From Dyadobacter beijingensis DSM 21582 (lineage in GTDB: Bacteria > Bacteroidota > Bacteroidia > Cytophagales > Spirosomataceae): DNA of 64,000 nucleotides. The translations under genes and the position numbers were made by a program. The notes under the pieces were generated by a model, which saw nothing but the letters and a program-made list of their open reading frames with translations, did no database searches and was not told the origin of the DNA. The first letter of the stretch is position 1; each line of letters begins with the position of its first letter. The DNA is taken from assembly GCF_000382205.1 (NCBI RefSeq), contig NZ_KB907794.1, positions 106,081 through 170,080 of the forward strand, read 5' to 3'. Positions 7,729-15,311 of the stretch are shown one piece after another.

Positions 7729-10587
7729 ATGATGCAATTAGCTGTGCCCCGCATCGAGGCCGACCAGTTCGACGAGCTGGACCCAAGGAATTACATTCTG
7801 ATCAAAGGTGCCCGTGTCAATAACCTGAAAAATATCGATGTGGCGATCCCGCGCAACAAGCTGGTCGTCATTACGGGGCTTTCGGGCTCCGGGAAGTCGT
7901 CGCTGGCATTCGATACGCTGTTTGCGGAAGGCCAGCGGATGTACGTGGAGAGCCTAAGCAGCTATGCGCGGCAGTTCCTCGGCCGGATGGAGAAGCCGGA
8001 AGTGGAATATATCAAAGGCATTTCACCGGCTATTGCCATTGAGCAAAAGGTGAATACCCGCAACCCGCGATCGACCGTGGGTACTTCCACGGAGATTTAT
8101 GATTACCTCAAACTGCTTTTCGCGCGCATCGGGCATACGCATTCGCCGGTTTCCGGAGAAATAGTGCGGAAGGATTCGGTGACCGACGTGGTGAATTACA
8201 TGCTCGCGCACGAAGAGGGTACGCGCGTGATGATCCAGGCGCCCCTGCTCATCCGCGACGGCCGTACGCAAATTGAAGAGCTGACGATCCTGCTTTCCAA
8301 AGGCTACAACCGCATTGTGCTGAACGAGGAAGTAGTCTCCATTGAAGACATTCTCGAAAACCCCGGAAACTTCTCCCAGGCCGGCAACCAGGTATTCATC
8401 CTCATCGACCGCGCGGCGATCCGCCACGACGACGAGGATACGCAATACCGCCTTTCGGATTCCGTACAAACGGCTTTTTTCGAAGGCGAAGGCACTTGTA
8501 CCGTCCATATCGTGAATGGTGAAAAAAGGGTTTTCTCCGACAAGTTTGAGCTCGACGGCATCATTTTCGAAGAACCGACCGTCAACCTTTTCAGCTTCAA
8601 CAACCCTTATGGCGCTTGCAAGAGGTGTGAAGGTTTTGGTAAAATATTAGGAATTGACCCCGACCTGGTCATTCCCGACAAAAATCTCTCCGTGTACGAC
8701 GGTGCCATTGCGCCCTGGCGTACCGAAAAAATGGGCGAATGGCTGATCCCGCTCGTGCGCAACGGCGTGAAGTTCGATTTCCCGATCCACCGGCCGTATA
8801 AAGACCTGACCGGCGAGCAGAAAGACCTGCTCTGGACGGGTAACCAGTATTTCCAGGGCATCAACGATTTCATCCACGAACTCGAATCCCAAACCCATAA
8901 GATCCAGTACCGTGTGATGCTTTCGCGCTTCCGCGGCCGCACGACGTGCCCGGACTGCCGCGGCTCGCGCCTGCGCAAGGATGCGGCTTATGTGAAAGTG
9001 GGCGGCAAATCCATTACCGATCTGGTACTAATGCCGATTCAGGATGTTTCCGCGTTTTTCAAACAGCTGGAACTCGGCGACCACGACCGCCAGATCGCCC
9101 GCCGGGTGCTGACGGAAATCGAATCGCGGCTCGATTATATGAACCGCGTCGGGCTGGGTTACCTGACGTTGAACCGGCTCACGAGCACATTGTCCGGCGG
9201 TGAATTCCAGCGCATTAAGCTGGCCACTTCGCTGGGAAGCGCATTGGTAGGCTCCATGTACATTCTCGATGAGCCGAGCATCGGCCTGCACCCGCGCGAT
9301 ACGCAAAGGCTTGTGGGCGTGCTCGAATCGCTCCGCGACCTCGGAAATACCGTGATCGTGGTGGAGCACGAAGAAGAAGTGATGCATGCGGCGGACCAGA
9401 TCATCGACATTGGCCCCGAAGCCGGTACGGGCGGCGGACATGTCGTGTTCCAGGGTAACCAGGGTGATATCGAGGAATTGAAAAATGGGCAGGAAATCGG
9501 GGATGATCACGCGCAGTCGCATACGCTCGACTTTTTGCTGGGGCATGATTCCATTCCGGTGCCATCGGTTCGGAGGAAATCTTTGCATTTTTTAGAAATC
9601 AAAGGCGCGCGGGAGAACAATCTGAAAGAGCTGGATGTCAAAATCCCTTTAAATAATCTTACGGTAGTCACAGGCGTCAGCGGCTCGGGTAAATCGACAT
9701 TGATCCGAAAAATACTTTACCCTGCATTAATGCGCCTCAAAGGCGAGTTTAGCGAGGATGTCGGCCGCTTCGACCAACTGACTGGCAGCGTCGACCGCAT
9801 TGAAGCCGTGGAAATGATCGATCAGAACCCGATCGGCAAATCGTCGCGCTCTAACCCGGTTACCTACATCAAGGCTTACGATTACATCCGCCAGATGATG
9901 TCGGAGCAGCCACTTTCGAAGGCGCGGGGTTACAAACCTTCGCATTTCTCGTTCAATGTCGATGGCGGCCGCTGCGAAATATGCCAGGGCGAAGGCCAGG
10001 TGAAGATTGAAATGCAGTTCATGGCCGACATTTACCTTACCTGCGAAGGCTGTAACGGCAAGCGTTTTAAACAGGAGATCCAGGAAGTGAAGTACCAGGA
10101 CAAAGACGTGGCCGAAATCCTGGACATGACGGTCGATGAGGCCATTGAATTTTTCCGTGAAGGCGAACCGAAGCTGGCAGACAAGCTACTGCCATTGCAG
10201 GAGGTAGGACTGGGTTACGTGGGGTTGGGACAATCCTCGAATACATTGTCCGGCGGTGAAGCGCAGCGCGTCAAACTCGCCTCATTCCTCGGCAAAGGCT
10301 CTTCCAATAAAGGCAAAACGCTTTTCATTTTCGATGAACCGACGACCGGTCTGCATTTCCACGACATTAAGAAGCTGCTCAAAGCGATCAATGCATTGGT
10401 GGAGCAGGGCGACAGCGTGATCATCATCGAGCACAATATGGAAGTCATCAAGAGCGCCGACTGGATCATAGACCTGGGCCCAGAAGGCGGCGAAAACGGA
10501 GGCCAGCTCACTTTCACCGGCACGCCGGAGGAAATGGCGAAGCTGGAAGGAAATTACACGGCGGAATTTTTGAAGGAAAAGATTTGA
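7729..10587 (+). CDS. uvrA: Excinuclease ABC subunit A
   Basis: UvrA scans DNA for bulky lesions and loads UvrB in nucleotide excision repair. 952 residues, full length. Both ABC ATPase modules are intact: Walker A GLSGSGKSS near residue 50 with signature LSGGEFQR near 488, and Walker A GVSGSGKST near 649 with signature LSGGEAQR near 840. Zinc-binding cysteine pairs appear in CKRCEGFG, TCPDCRGSR, GGRCEICQGEG and TCEGCNGKRF. The start could equally be the second Met of MMQLAV. A perfect 14-bp hairpin follows 5 nt after the stop. Confidence 0.98.
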   Translation: MMQLAVPRIEADQFDELDPRNYILIKGARVNNLKNIDVAIPRNKLVVITGLSGSGKSSLAFDTLFAEGQRMYVESLSSYARQFLGRMEKPEVEYIKGISPAIAIEQKVNTRNPRSTVGTSTEIYDYLKLLFARIGHTHSPVSGEIVRKDSVTDVVNYMLAHEEGTRVMIQAPLLIRDGRTQIEELTILLSKGYNRIVLNEEVVSIEDILENPGNFSQAGNQVFILIDRAAIRHDDEDTQYRLSDSVQTAFFEGEGTCTVHIVNGEKRVFSDKFELDGIIFEEPTVNLFSFNNPYGACKRCEGFGKILGIDPDLVIPDKNLSVYDGAIAPWRTEKMGEWLIPLVRNGVKFDFPIHRPYKDLTGEQKDLLWTGNQYFQGINDFIHELESQTHKIQYRVMLSRFRGRTTCPDCRGSRLRKDAAYVKVGGKSITDLVLMPIQDVSAFFKQLELGDHDRQIARRVLTEIESRLDYMNRVGLGYLTLNRLTSTLSGGEFQRIKLATSLGSALVGSMYILDEPSIGLHPRDTQRLVGVLESLRDLGNTVIVVEHEEEVMHAADQIIDIGPEAGTGGGHVVFQGNQGDIEELKNGQEIGDDHAQSHTLDFLLGHDSIPVPSVRRKSLHFLEIKGARENNLKELDVKIPLNNLTVVTGVSGSGKSTLIRKILYPALMRLKGEFSEDVGRFDQLTGSVDRIEAVEMIDQNPIGKSSRSNPVTYIKAYDYIRQMMSEQPLSKARGYKPSHFSFNVDGGRCEICQGEGQVKIEMQFMADIYLTCEGCNGKRFKQEIQEVKYQDKDVAEILDMTVDEAIEFFREGEPKLADKLLPLQEVGLGYVGLGQSSNTLSGGEAQRVKLASFLGKGSSNKGKTLFIFDEPTTGLHFHDIKKLLKAINALVEQGDSVIIIEHNMEVIKSADWIIDLGPEGGENGGQLTFTGTPEEMAKLEGNYTAEFLKEKI

Positions 10588-10592
10588 ATATT

Positions 10593-10624
10593 GAAGTATG
10601 TCACTTAACTAAGTGACATACTTC
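10593..10624. repeat. Perfect 14-bp inverted repeat after uvrA
   Basis: GAAGTATGTCACTT, then AACT, then its exact reverse complement. It lies between the uvrA stop and the start of the Xre-like remnant at 10636. There is no T-tract, so it is not a classical terminator. An operator of the former toxin-antitoxin locus is a reasonable alternative, because such antitoxins usually bind a palindrome just upstream of their own start. Confidence 0.7.
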
Positions 10625-10635
10625 ACTCAAAGACA

Positions 10636-10857
10636 ATGGCGCCTATCCGGTATCTCGAAGAAGAGTTCGTTCCTTACGGCAAGCAGCCCGCTTCCGAATT
10701 TTTGGTCGTGAAAACGTCACGGGAAGGTATTATGCGTGCCGTCGCCGATGAAATCTCAGACCTCGTAGGGCTGACGGACAACGAGATCGCCTATGTGCTG
10801 GGCATGACGCCCTTTCTGCGGAAGGTGCACGGCTATTCGGAGCGCGGTGGAACCTGA
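10636..10857 (+). pseudogene. Truncated Xre/ParS-type antitoxin remnant
   Basis: The frame encodes an N-terminal helix-turn-helix segment typical of RES-linked antitoxins (ISDLVGLTDNEIAYVLGMT). Sense then ends near 10808, and the last residues (PFLRKVHGYSERGGT) are out-of-frame reading of the toxin gene. The C-terminal toxin-binding DUF2384-like half is missing. I infer one deletion that removed the end of the antitoxin and the beginning of the toxin and joined them out of frame. The product would be 73 residues and is unlikely to neutralise a toxin. Confidence 0.7.
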
Positions 10858-11228
10858 AAGGCGTGGGCGTACTTTACACCACTTCCACGCCCGAGCTTGG
10901 GCTTGTCGAAACCCTCGCACACGCGCCGGGTGTGCGCTATGACGACCTCCCCAAATACTGGCTTTCCTCCATTGAAATGCCGGACGACATCCGGCATTAT
11001 TCGCGAAAAGACCTGCCGGACTTTTGGCAGGATAAAACCTATGTCCGGACCCAGTTCTCGCTGAAAGACTGGCACATCAAACCTGATGTTCTGGCAATTG
11101 GTATCCCTTCCGTAATCGTGCCGTTTTCCTCCAAGATCATCCTCCATCCCGATCATCCGCTGTTTGCCGACGTCAAACTTGTCGCGCAGGAACCCATCCC
11201 GATCGACCGCCGGCTGTGGCGGAGCTAG
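10803..11228 (+). pseudogene. RES-domain toxin remnant lacking its N-terminus
   Basis: Read in the +1-shifted frame from about 10803, the sequence gives ALSAEGARLFGARWNLKG and then VGVLYTTSTPELGLVE, the unmistakable core of RES toxins (NAD-degrading partners of Xre antitoxins). The Arg of ARWN, the Tyr of LYT and the Glu of LVE, which form the active-site region in the family, are all kept. The first roughly 20 residues and any proper start codon are missing; a GTG at 10863 would start after RWN. The gene is open to its stop at 11228. I therefore call it a decayed, probably silent toxin. Confidence 0.75.
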
Positions 11229-11264
11229 TGCGTTTGTTCGCGCATATTCCTTCAAAATCAAGTG

Positions 11265-11327
11265 GCCTGAATAAGTTTCCCACCCGTATTTAACAGTAAA
11301 GTTACCCCGCCGGGGTCTTATTCAGGC
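11265..11327. repeat. 11-bp inverted repeat upstream of the FAH-family gene
   Basis: GCCTGAATAAG at 11265-11275 is repeated exactly in reverse complement at 11317-11327, with 41 bp between. The pair fills the gap between the toxin remnant and the gene starting at 11348. It could be a transcript hairpin or a two-site operator. The inner sequence also contains a short CCCCGCCGGGG palindrome at about 11305-11315. Confidence 0.55.
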
Positions 11328-11347
11328 TAAACCAACATTTGCATTTC

Positions 11348-12184
11348 ATGAAGTTATATAAGACCGAAAATGGCATTCTCCTCGAAAATGAGGACATTTT
11401 CTACCGCCTCCACGAAACCGACTGGGACGTCGTCGTCAATCGCAACAACTTGTACGAATGGCTTGAAGATCAGACGAACAGCCTCATCGCATTGACCTTC
11501 ACGGACGACATTCCTATGCCCGAAGTGCTTGCGCCCATTGGTTCGCAGGAAGTTTGGGCATCCGGCGTAACGTATTTCAAAAGCCGCACGGCGCGGATGG
11601 AAGAATCCGAAAAAGCGGGCGGCGGAAGTTTCTACGACCGCGTTTATGAAGCCGAGCGCCCGGAGCTTTTTTTCAAATCGACGGCGTGGCGCGTGGTAGG
11701 GCATCACGGCACGGTGCGCATCCGCAAGGACTCAACCTGGGACGTACCTGAGCCTGAACTGACGCTTTTTGCGACATCGGAAGGCGCGTTGGTGGGCTAT
11801 ACTATCGGTAACGATATGAGTTCGAGAAGTATCGAAGGCGAAAACCCGCTCTACCTGCCACAGGCGAAATCCTACACCGGCAGCGCCGCATTAGGCCCTT
11901 GCTTATATGTATTTAAGGAGCCACTCGGCGCGGATACGCTGATCGATCTGTCGATCGTGCGCGGGGGCGAGGAGGTTTTTAACGGGCAGGTGACATTGTC
12001 ACAAATGAAGCGTAAGCCCGAAGAGCTCCTGCATTTCCTTTACCGCGAAATGTCATTCCCGCACGGCGCCTACCTCATGACCGGCACCGGCATCGTGCCT
12101 TCTTCCGATTTTACCCTGCAAGCAGGCGACGTGGTCCACATTACCATCGAGCCGATCGGCACGCTGACGAATACCGTAGGCTGA
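11348..12184 (+). CDS. Fumarylacetoacetate hydrolase family protein, sugar-acid dehydratase type
   Basis: 278 residues. The C-terminal FAH fold carries the metal-binding acidic motif WDVPEPELTLF (about 128-138), then IGNDMSSRSIEGENPLYLPQ and AKSYTGSAALGP. This pattern recalls 2-dehydro-3-deoxy-D-arabinonate dehydratases, which act in non-phosphorylating pentose breakdown, more than fumarylacetoacetases. The exact substrate is inferred. I chose ATG 11348 over the TTG at 11339. It stands alone, preceded by an inverted repeat and followed by a strong terminator. Confidence 0.82.
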   Translation: MKLYKTENGILLENEDIFYRLHETDWDVVVNRNNLYEWLEDQTNSLIALTFTDDIPMPEVLAPIGSQEVWASGVTYFKSRTARMEESEKAGGGSFYDRVYEAERPELFFKSTAWRVVGHHGTVRIRKDSTWDVPEPELTLFATSEGALVGYTIGNDMSSRSIEGENPLYLPQAKSYTGSAALGPCLYVFKEPLGADTLIDLSIVRGGEEVFNGQVTLSQMKRKPEELLHFLYREMSFPHGAYLMTGTGIVPSSDFTLQAGDVVHITIEPIGTLTNTVG

Positions 12185-12191
12185 TCAAACA

Positions 12192-12222
12192 AAAAGCTGC
12201 AAGGTTGGACCTTGCAGCTTTT
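12192..12222 (+). terminator. Intrinsic terminator of the FAH-family gene
   Basis: A perfect 13-bp stem (AAAAGCTGCAAGG and its complement) around a 5-nt loop, ending in TTTT, 8 nt after the stop codon. Its symmetry means it can also stop the convergent gene ending at 12246. Confidence 0.85.
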
Positions 12223-12245
12223 GCATTCAATAGTAGAAATATTGC

Positions 12246-12632
12246 TTACGAATGTCCCAGTCTCGGGATAAAGGTATAAATCACACAACGGACAACACCT
12301 ACCAGCTTGCTCACCATCGAGTCTTCGCTGCTTTCGTTTTCTTCGCTTTCAAACAATGCAGCAGGCCCTTCTTCCAAAATACGGGCATTCAGCGTGACAA
12401 TACTCGGCGTACCGGCGCTGGTATTTTTGATTAACCCTGCGTGTTTCGCCTGAACCGGCGCTTTTACCGCTTTCAAAGCGGGTTTCGCTTTTCTGGCAAC
12501 AGCCTTTTCAGTTACACATTCTTTGCCCGATTGCAGTTTTCTGTGCGCCACGAACATATTATGCACGTAACCGGTAGCACTGGCTTGCAGGCTGATTAAT
12601 ATGAGTACAATAAAGATTCTGAGTGTTTTCAT
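12246..12632 (-). CDS. Small exported protein of unknown function
   Basis: 128 residues. Residues 1-20 form a clear signal peptide (IFIVLILISLQASA). The mature part is Lys/Ala-rich in the middle, with a Glu/Ser-rich stretch (LFESEENESSEDS) and a short hydrophobic C-terminus. No known domain. A good promoter at 12702-12733 and a terminator shared with the neighbour support expression as a single gene. It appears to be an orphan, probably restricted to its lineage. Confidence 0.6.
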   Translation of the reverse strand: MKTLRIFIVLILISLQASATGYVHNMFVAHRKLQSGKECVTEKAVARKAKPALKAVKAPVQAKHAGLIKNTSAGTPSIVTLNARILEEGPAALFESEENESSEDSMVSKLVGVVRCVIYTFIPRLGHS

Positions 12633-12910
12633 GGCTTTGCTTTCAATCGTTAAGAATCCCGGGCGTAGCCGGCTGGAATTATGTGTAACTAATTGACCTT
12701 ACAAATATATATGTTTCATTAGGTATCTTGCAATACATAGTACCTTGTTTTTAACATTTTTTTCGAAAATTTTTCCGAAAGGGGCCAAAGTACCGTGGAC
12801 TGGCCGGATAACAGATGTAAATGTACAATAAAAGGTTGCTCAAGATTTTGCAAAAAAGACGAACTGTCGAAATTTTGCACTGAACAGTAGCAGGTTACGG
12901 ATAAAACGTA
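12633..12910. other. Intergenic region between small exported gene and der terminator
   Basis: About 280 bp of mostly AT-rich sequence. It contains the minus-strand promoter at 12702-12733 and a leader of roughly 60 nt for the exported-protein gene. The right part (12740-12910) has no open frame, RNA gene or repeat that I can support. Confidence 0.5.
12702..12733 (-). promoter_or_regulatory. Bacteroidota-type promoter of the small exported protein gene
   Basis: On the minus strand TTG (12731-12733), then 21 bp, then TATATTTG (12702-12709), matching the -33/-7 consensus with normal spacing. Transcription would start near 12695. Confidence 0.6.
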
Positions 12911-12944
12911 AAACGCCGGCGGGGGAAAATCCCGGCCGGCGTTT
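12911..12944 (-). terminator. Intrinsic terminator of der
   Basis: A GC-rich hairpin with AAACGCCGGC pairing with GCCGGCGTTT, followed on the minus strand by TTTTACGTTTT. It lies 24 nt after the der stop codon. Confidence 0.8.
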
Positions 12945-12967
12945 CTTTTTCAGCGATTTTGGTATCC

Positions 12968-14278
12968 CTACTTCTCGCGGAAGAATATAGTTATCGGTAC
13001 GCCCGAAAAATCAAAATTTTCACGCAGCCGGTTTTCCAGGTAGCGCAGGTAAGGCTCCTTCACATGCTTGGGATGGCTGCTGAAAAACACGAATGTCGGC
13101 GAAGGCGTCGGCAGCTGGATCATATACTTGATATTGATATACTTACCACGGTGCGCCGGCGGCGGGTATTTCTCGATCTCGGCCTGCATGACCTCGTTCA
13201 GCTTCGAAGTAGAAATTTTCTTCGTTTTGTTCTGATAAACCTCCATCGCTTTCTCCATTACCTGGTGAATGCGCTGCTTTTCTACCACCGAAGCGAAAAT
13301 GATCGGCATGTAGTTCATCGGAGCGAGCCTTTCCAGCAACGCTTTTTTGTATTGATCGGCCGTTTTGGAATCCTTCTCAACCAAATCCCACTTATTGACC
13401 ATGATCACAATACCCTTCTTGGCTTTGTCGGCCTGGCCGATAATGTTCAGGTCCTGGCCTTCGAGCCCCAGCGTGGCGTCGAGCAACACGATACAAACGT
13501 CGGATTCCTCCATTGCTTTTACCGAACGGAGCGTCGAGTAGAACTCGATATCTTCCTTCACACGGGATTTCCGGCGGATACCGGCGGTGTCGGTGAGAAT
13601 AAATTCCATCCCGAATGCATTGTAATGCGTGTGGATCGCGTCACGCGTGGTACCCGCGATGTCGGTAACAATACTGCGGTCGGTGCCGGTGAGGACGTTC
13701 AGGAACGACGATTTACCCACGTTCGGACGGCCCATGATCGCGATGCGCGGAATGCCTTCCTCGGGGTTTTCGATGCCCGCGGTTTCGAAATGCTGGATTA
13801 CCTTGTCGAGCAGCTCGCCCGTACCGAAGCCGGTTTGTGCAGAAATCGCGAAGATTTCGTCCCCCAAACCCAGTTCATAAAACTCTCCCGCCGATTGGTA
13901 GCGCTCGGTCGTCTCGGCCTTGTTGGCCACGAGGTACACCGGTTTGTTGAAGCGGCGCAATACATTCGCGAAATCTTTGTCGAGGTCGGTGAGCCCTGTC
14001 ATCGTATCGACCATAAAAAGTACGACGGTCGATTCTTCGATCGCGAGCTCCACCTGGTCGCGGATCGCACCTTCGAATATGTCTTCGGAGCCTACTACAT
14101 AACCTCCGGTATCAATTACTGTGAAATATTGGTCGGTCCATTCGCCGTAACCATAGTGCCTGTCGCGGGTTACGCCGCTCTGGTTGTCCATAATGGCCTT
14201 CCGGCTTTCGGTAAGGCGGTTGAACAAAGTGGATTTGCCCACGTTCGGACGACCAACAATCGATATTACATTTGCCAT
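12968..14278 (-). CDS. der: Ribosome-assembly GTPase Der (EngA)
   Basis: Der has two tandem GTPase domains and a C-terminal KH-like domain, and acts in 50S subunit assembly. 436 residues, the usual length. The first G domain begins VISIVGRPNVGKSTLF at residue 4; the second has IAIMGRPNVGKSSFL near 185. Each has its DTAG/DTGG and NKxD motifs (VIDTGGYV, LVANKAE; LTDTAGIRR, MVNKWDL). The family starts MANVISIVGRPN, so I chose 14278 rather than the upstream in-frame ATG at 14326. It follows era by 64 nt on the same strand, which groups two ribosome-maturation GTPases in one unit. Confidence 0.97.
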   Translation of the reverse strand: MANVISIVGRPNVGKSTLFNRLTESRKAIMDNQSGVTRDRHYGYGEWTDQYFTVIDTGGYVVGSEDIFEGAIRDQVELAIEESTVVLFMVDTMTGLTDLDKDFANVLRRFNKPVYLVANKAETTERYQSAGEFYELGLGDEIFAISAQTGFGTGELLDKVIQHFETAGIENPEEGIPRIAIMGRPNVGKSSFLNVLTGTDRSIVTDIAGTTRDAIHTHYNAFGMEFILTDTAGIRRKSRVKEDIEFYSTLRSVKAMEESDVCIVLLDATLGLEGQDLNIIGQADKAKKGIVIMVNKWDLVEKDSKTADQYKKALLERLAPMNYMPIIFASVVEKQRIHQVMEKAMEVYQNKTKKISTSKLNEVMQAEIEKYPPPAHRGKYINIKYMIQLPTPSPTFVFFSSHPKHVKEPYLRYLENRLRENFDFSGVPITIFFREK

Positions 14279-14342
14279 TTTTCTACTATTAATGTGATCC
14301 GAACCGGTCTGGCGCCGGTTCTTCATTCGTTTTATTTAAAAT

Positions 14343-15266
14343 TTATTCCTGGTAGCCGAGCTGGCGGAGTTTGTTTTCCTTACTTCTCCAATCGGGTTCT
14401 ACTTTCACGTGCTGCTCGAGGAAGACTTTTTTACCAAAGAAATCTTCGAGGTCCTGACGGGCCTGGGTACCTACTTTTTTCAGCATTTCCCCTTTTTCAC
14501 CAATAATGATCCCCTTCTGGCTTTTTCGTTCGACCAGAATTTCGGCGCGGATCACGATGATGTCGTCCTTATCCTTAAATTCAGTGATGACTACTTCGGA
14601 GCTGTATGGAATTTCCTGGCGGTAGTTCAAGAAGATCTTTTCGCGGATGATTTCGGAAGCAAAGAAACGCTCCGGCTTGTCGGTTAGTTCATCCTCATCG
14701 AAGTAAGGCGGGTGGAAAGGCAGGCGCGATACCACGGCGTCGAACAATGTGCCGATATTGGCCTTTTCCAATGCGGAAATCGGGATAATGGCGTCGGGAT
14801 GGATCTCGTTCTCCCATTCCTCCATTTTCTGCTTCACCTCCTCCTCGTTGGAAAGGTCGATTTTGTTCAATACCAATACCACCGGCGATTCCGTGCGTTT
14901 CAAGAGCGGCAATACTTCGTGCTCGGCTGCTTTCTCCCCTATTTCGACAACGAAAAGCACCACGTCGGCATCTTCCAATGAACCCTTCACGAAGGTCATC
15001 ATCGAATCGTGCAGCTTGTACGACGGCTTAATGACCCCCGGCGTGTCCGAATACACGAGCTGAAAAGGAATGTCTTCATGCTTCCCGTTCAGTATCCCGA
15101 TGATCCGGTGACGGGTTGTCTGCGCTTTGGAGGTGATGATCGACATCCGCTCGCCTACCAGCACATTCATGAGCGTGGATTTGCCCACGTTCGGTTTCCC
15201 GATAATGCTCACAAACCCCGCCCGGTGGTTGCGCAATCCTGTATTATTTTCGGCTTGTTCTTCCAT
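14343..15266 (-). CDS. era: GTPase Era
   Basis: Era binds the 3' end of 16S rRNA and helps mature the 30S subunit. 307 residues. The G domain shows SIIGKPNVGKSTLMN (about 20-34), the effector region ITSKAQTTRHRI, the G3 motif YSDTPGVI and NKID in VLNKIDLS. The C-terminal KH domain includes GIIIGEKGEMLKKVGTQA (about 250-267). It lies upstream of der on the same strand. Confidence 0.97.
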   Translation of the reverse strand: MEEQAENNTGLRNHRAGFVSIIGKPNVGKSTLMNVLVGERMSIITSKAQTTRHRIIGILNGKHEDIPFQLVYSDTPGVIKPSYKLHDSMMTFVKGSLEDADVVLFVVEIGEKAAEHEVLPLLKRTESPVVLVLNKIDLSNEEEVKQKMEEWENEIHPDAIIPISALEKANIGTLFDAVVSRLPFHPPYFDEDELTDKPERFFASEIIREKIFLNYRQEIPYSSEVVITEFKDKDDIIVIRAEILVERKSQKGIIIGEKGEMLKKVGTQARQDLEDFFGKKVFLEQHVKVEPDWRSKENKLRQLGYQE

Positions 15267-15311
15267 AAAAATTACTTCTTCACTTTTTTCTGCTTCCCAA
15301 AAACCTTTCCG

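Noticed and set aside
12959..14506. 515-residue open frame on the plus strand
   Set aside because: It lies antisense to der, whose two GTPase domains are unmistakable. The antisense protein is Arg/His/Phe-rich without domain logic, typical of a GC-skewed shadow frame.
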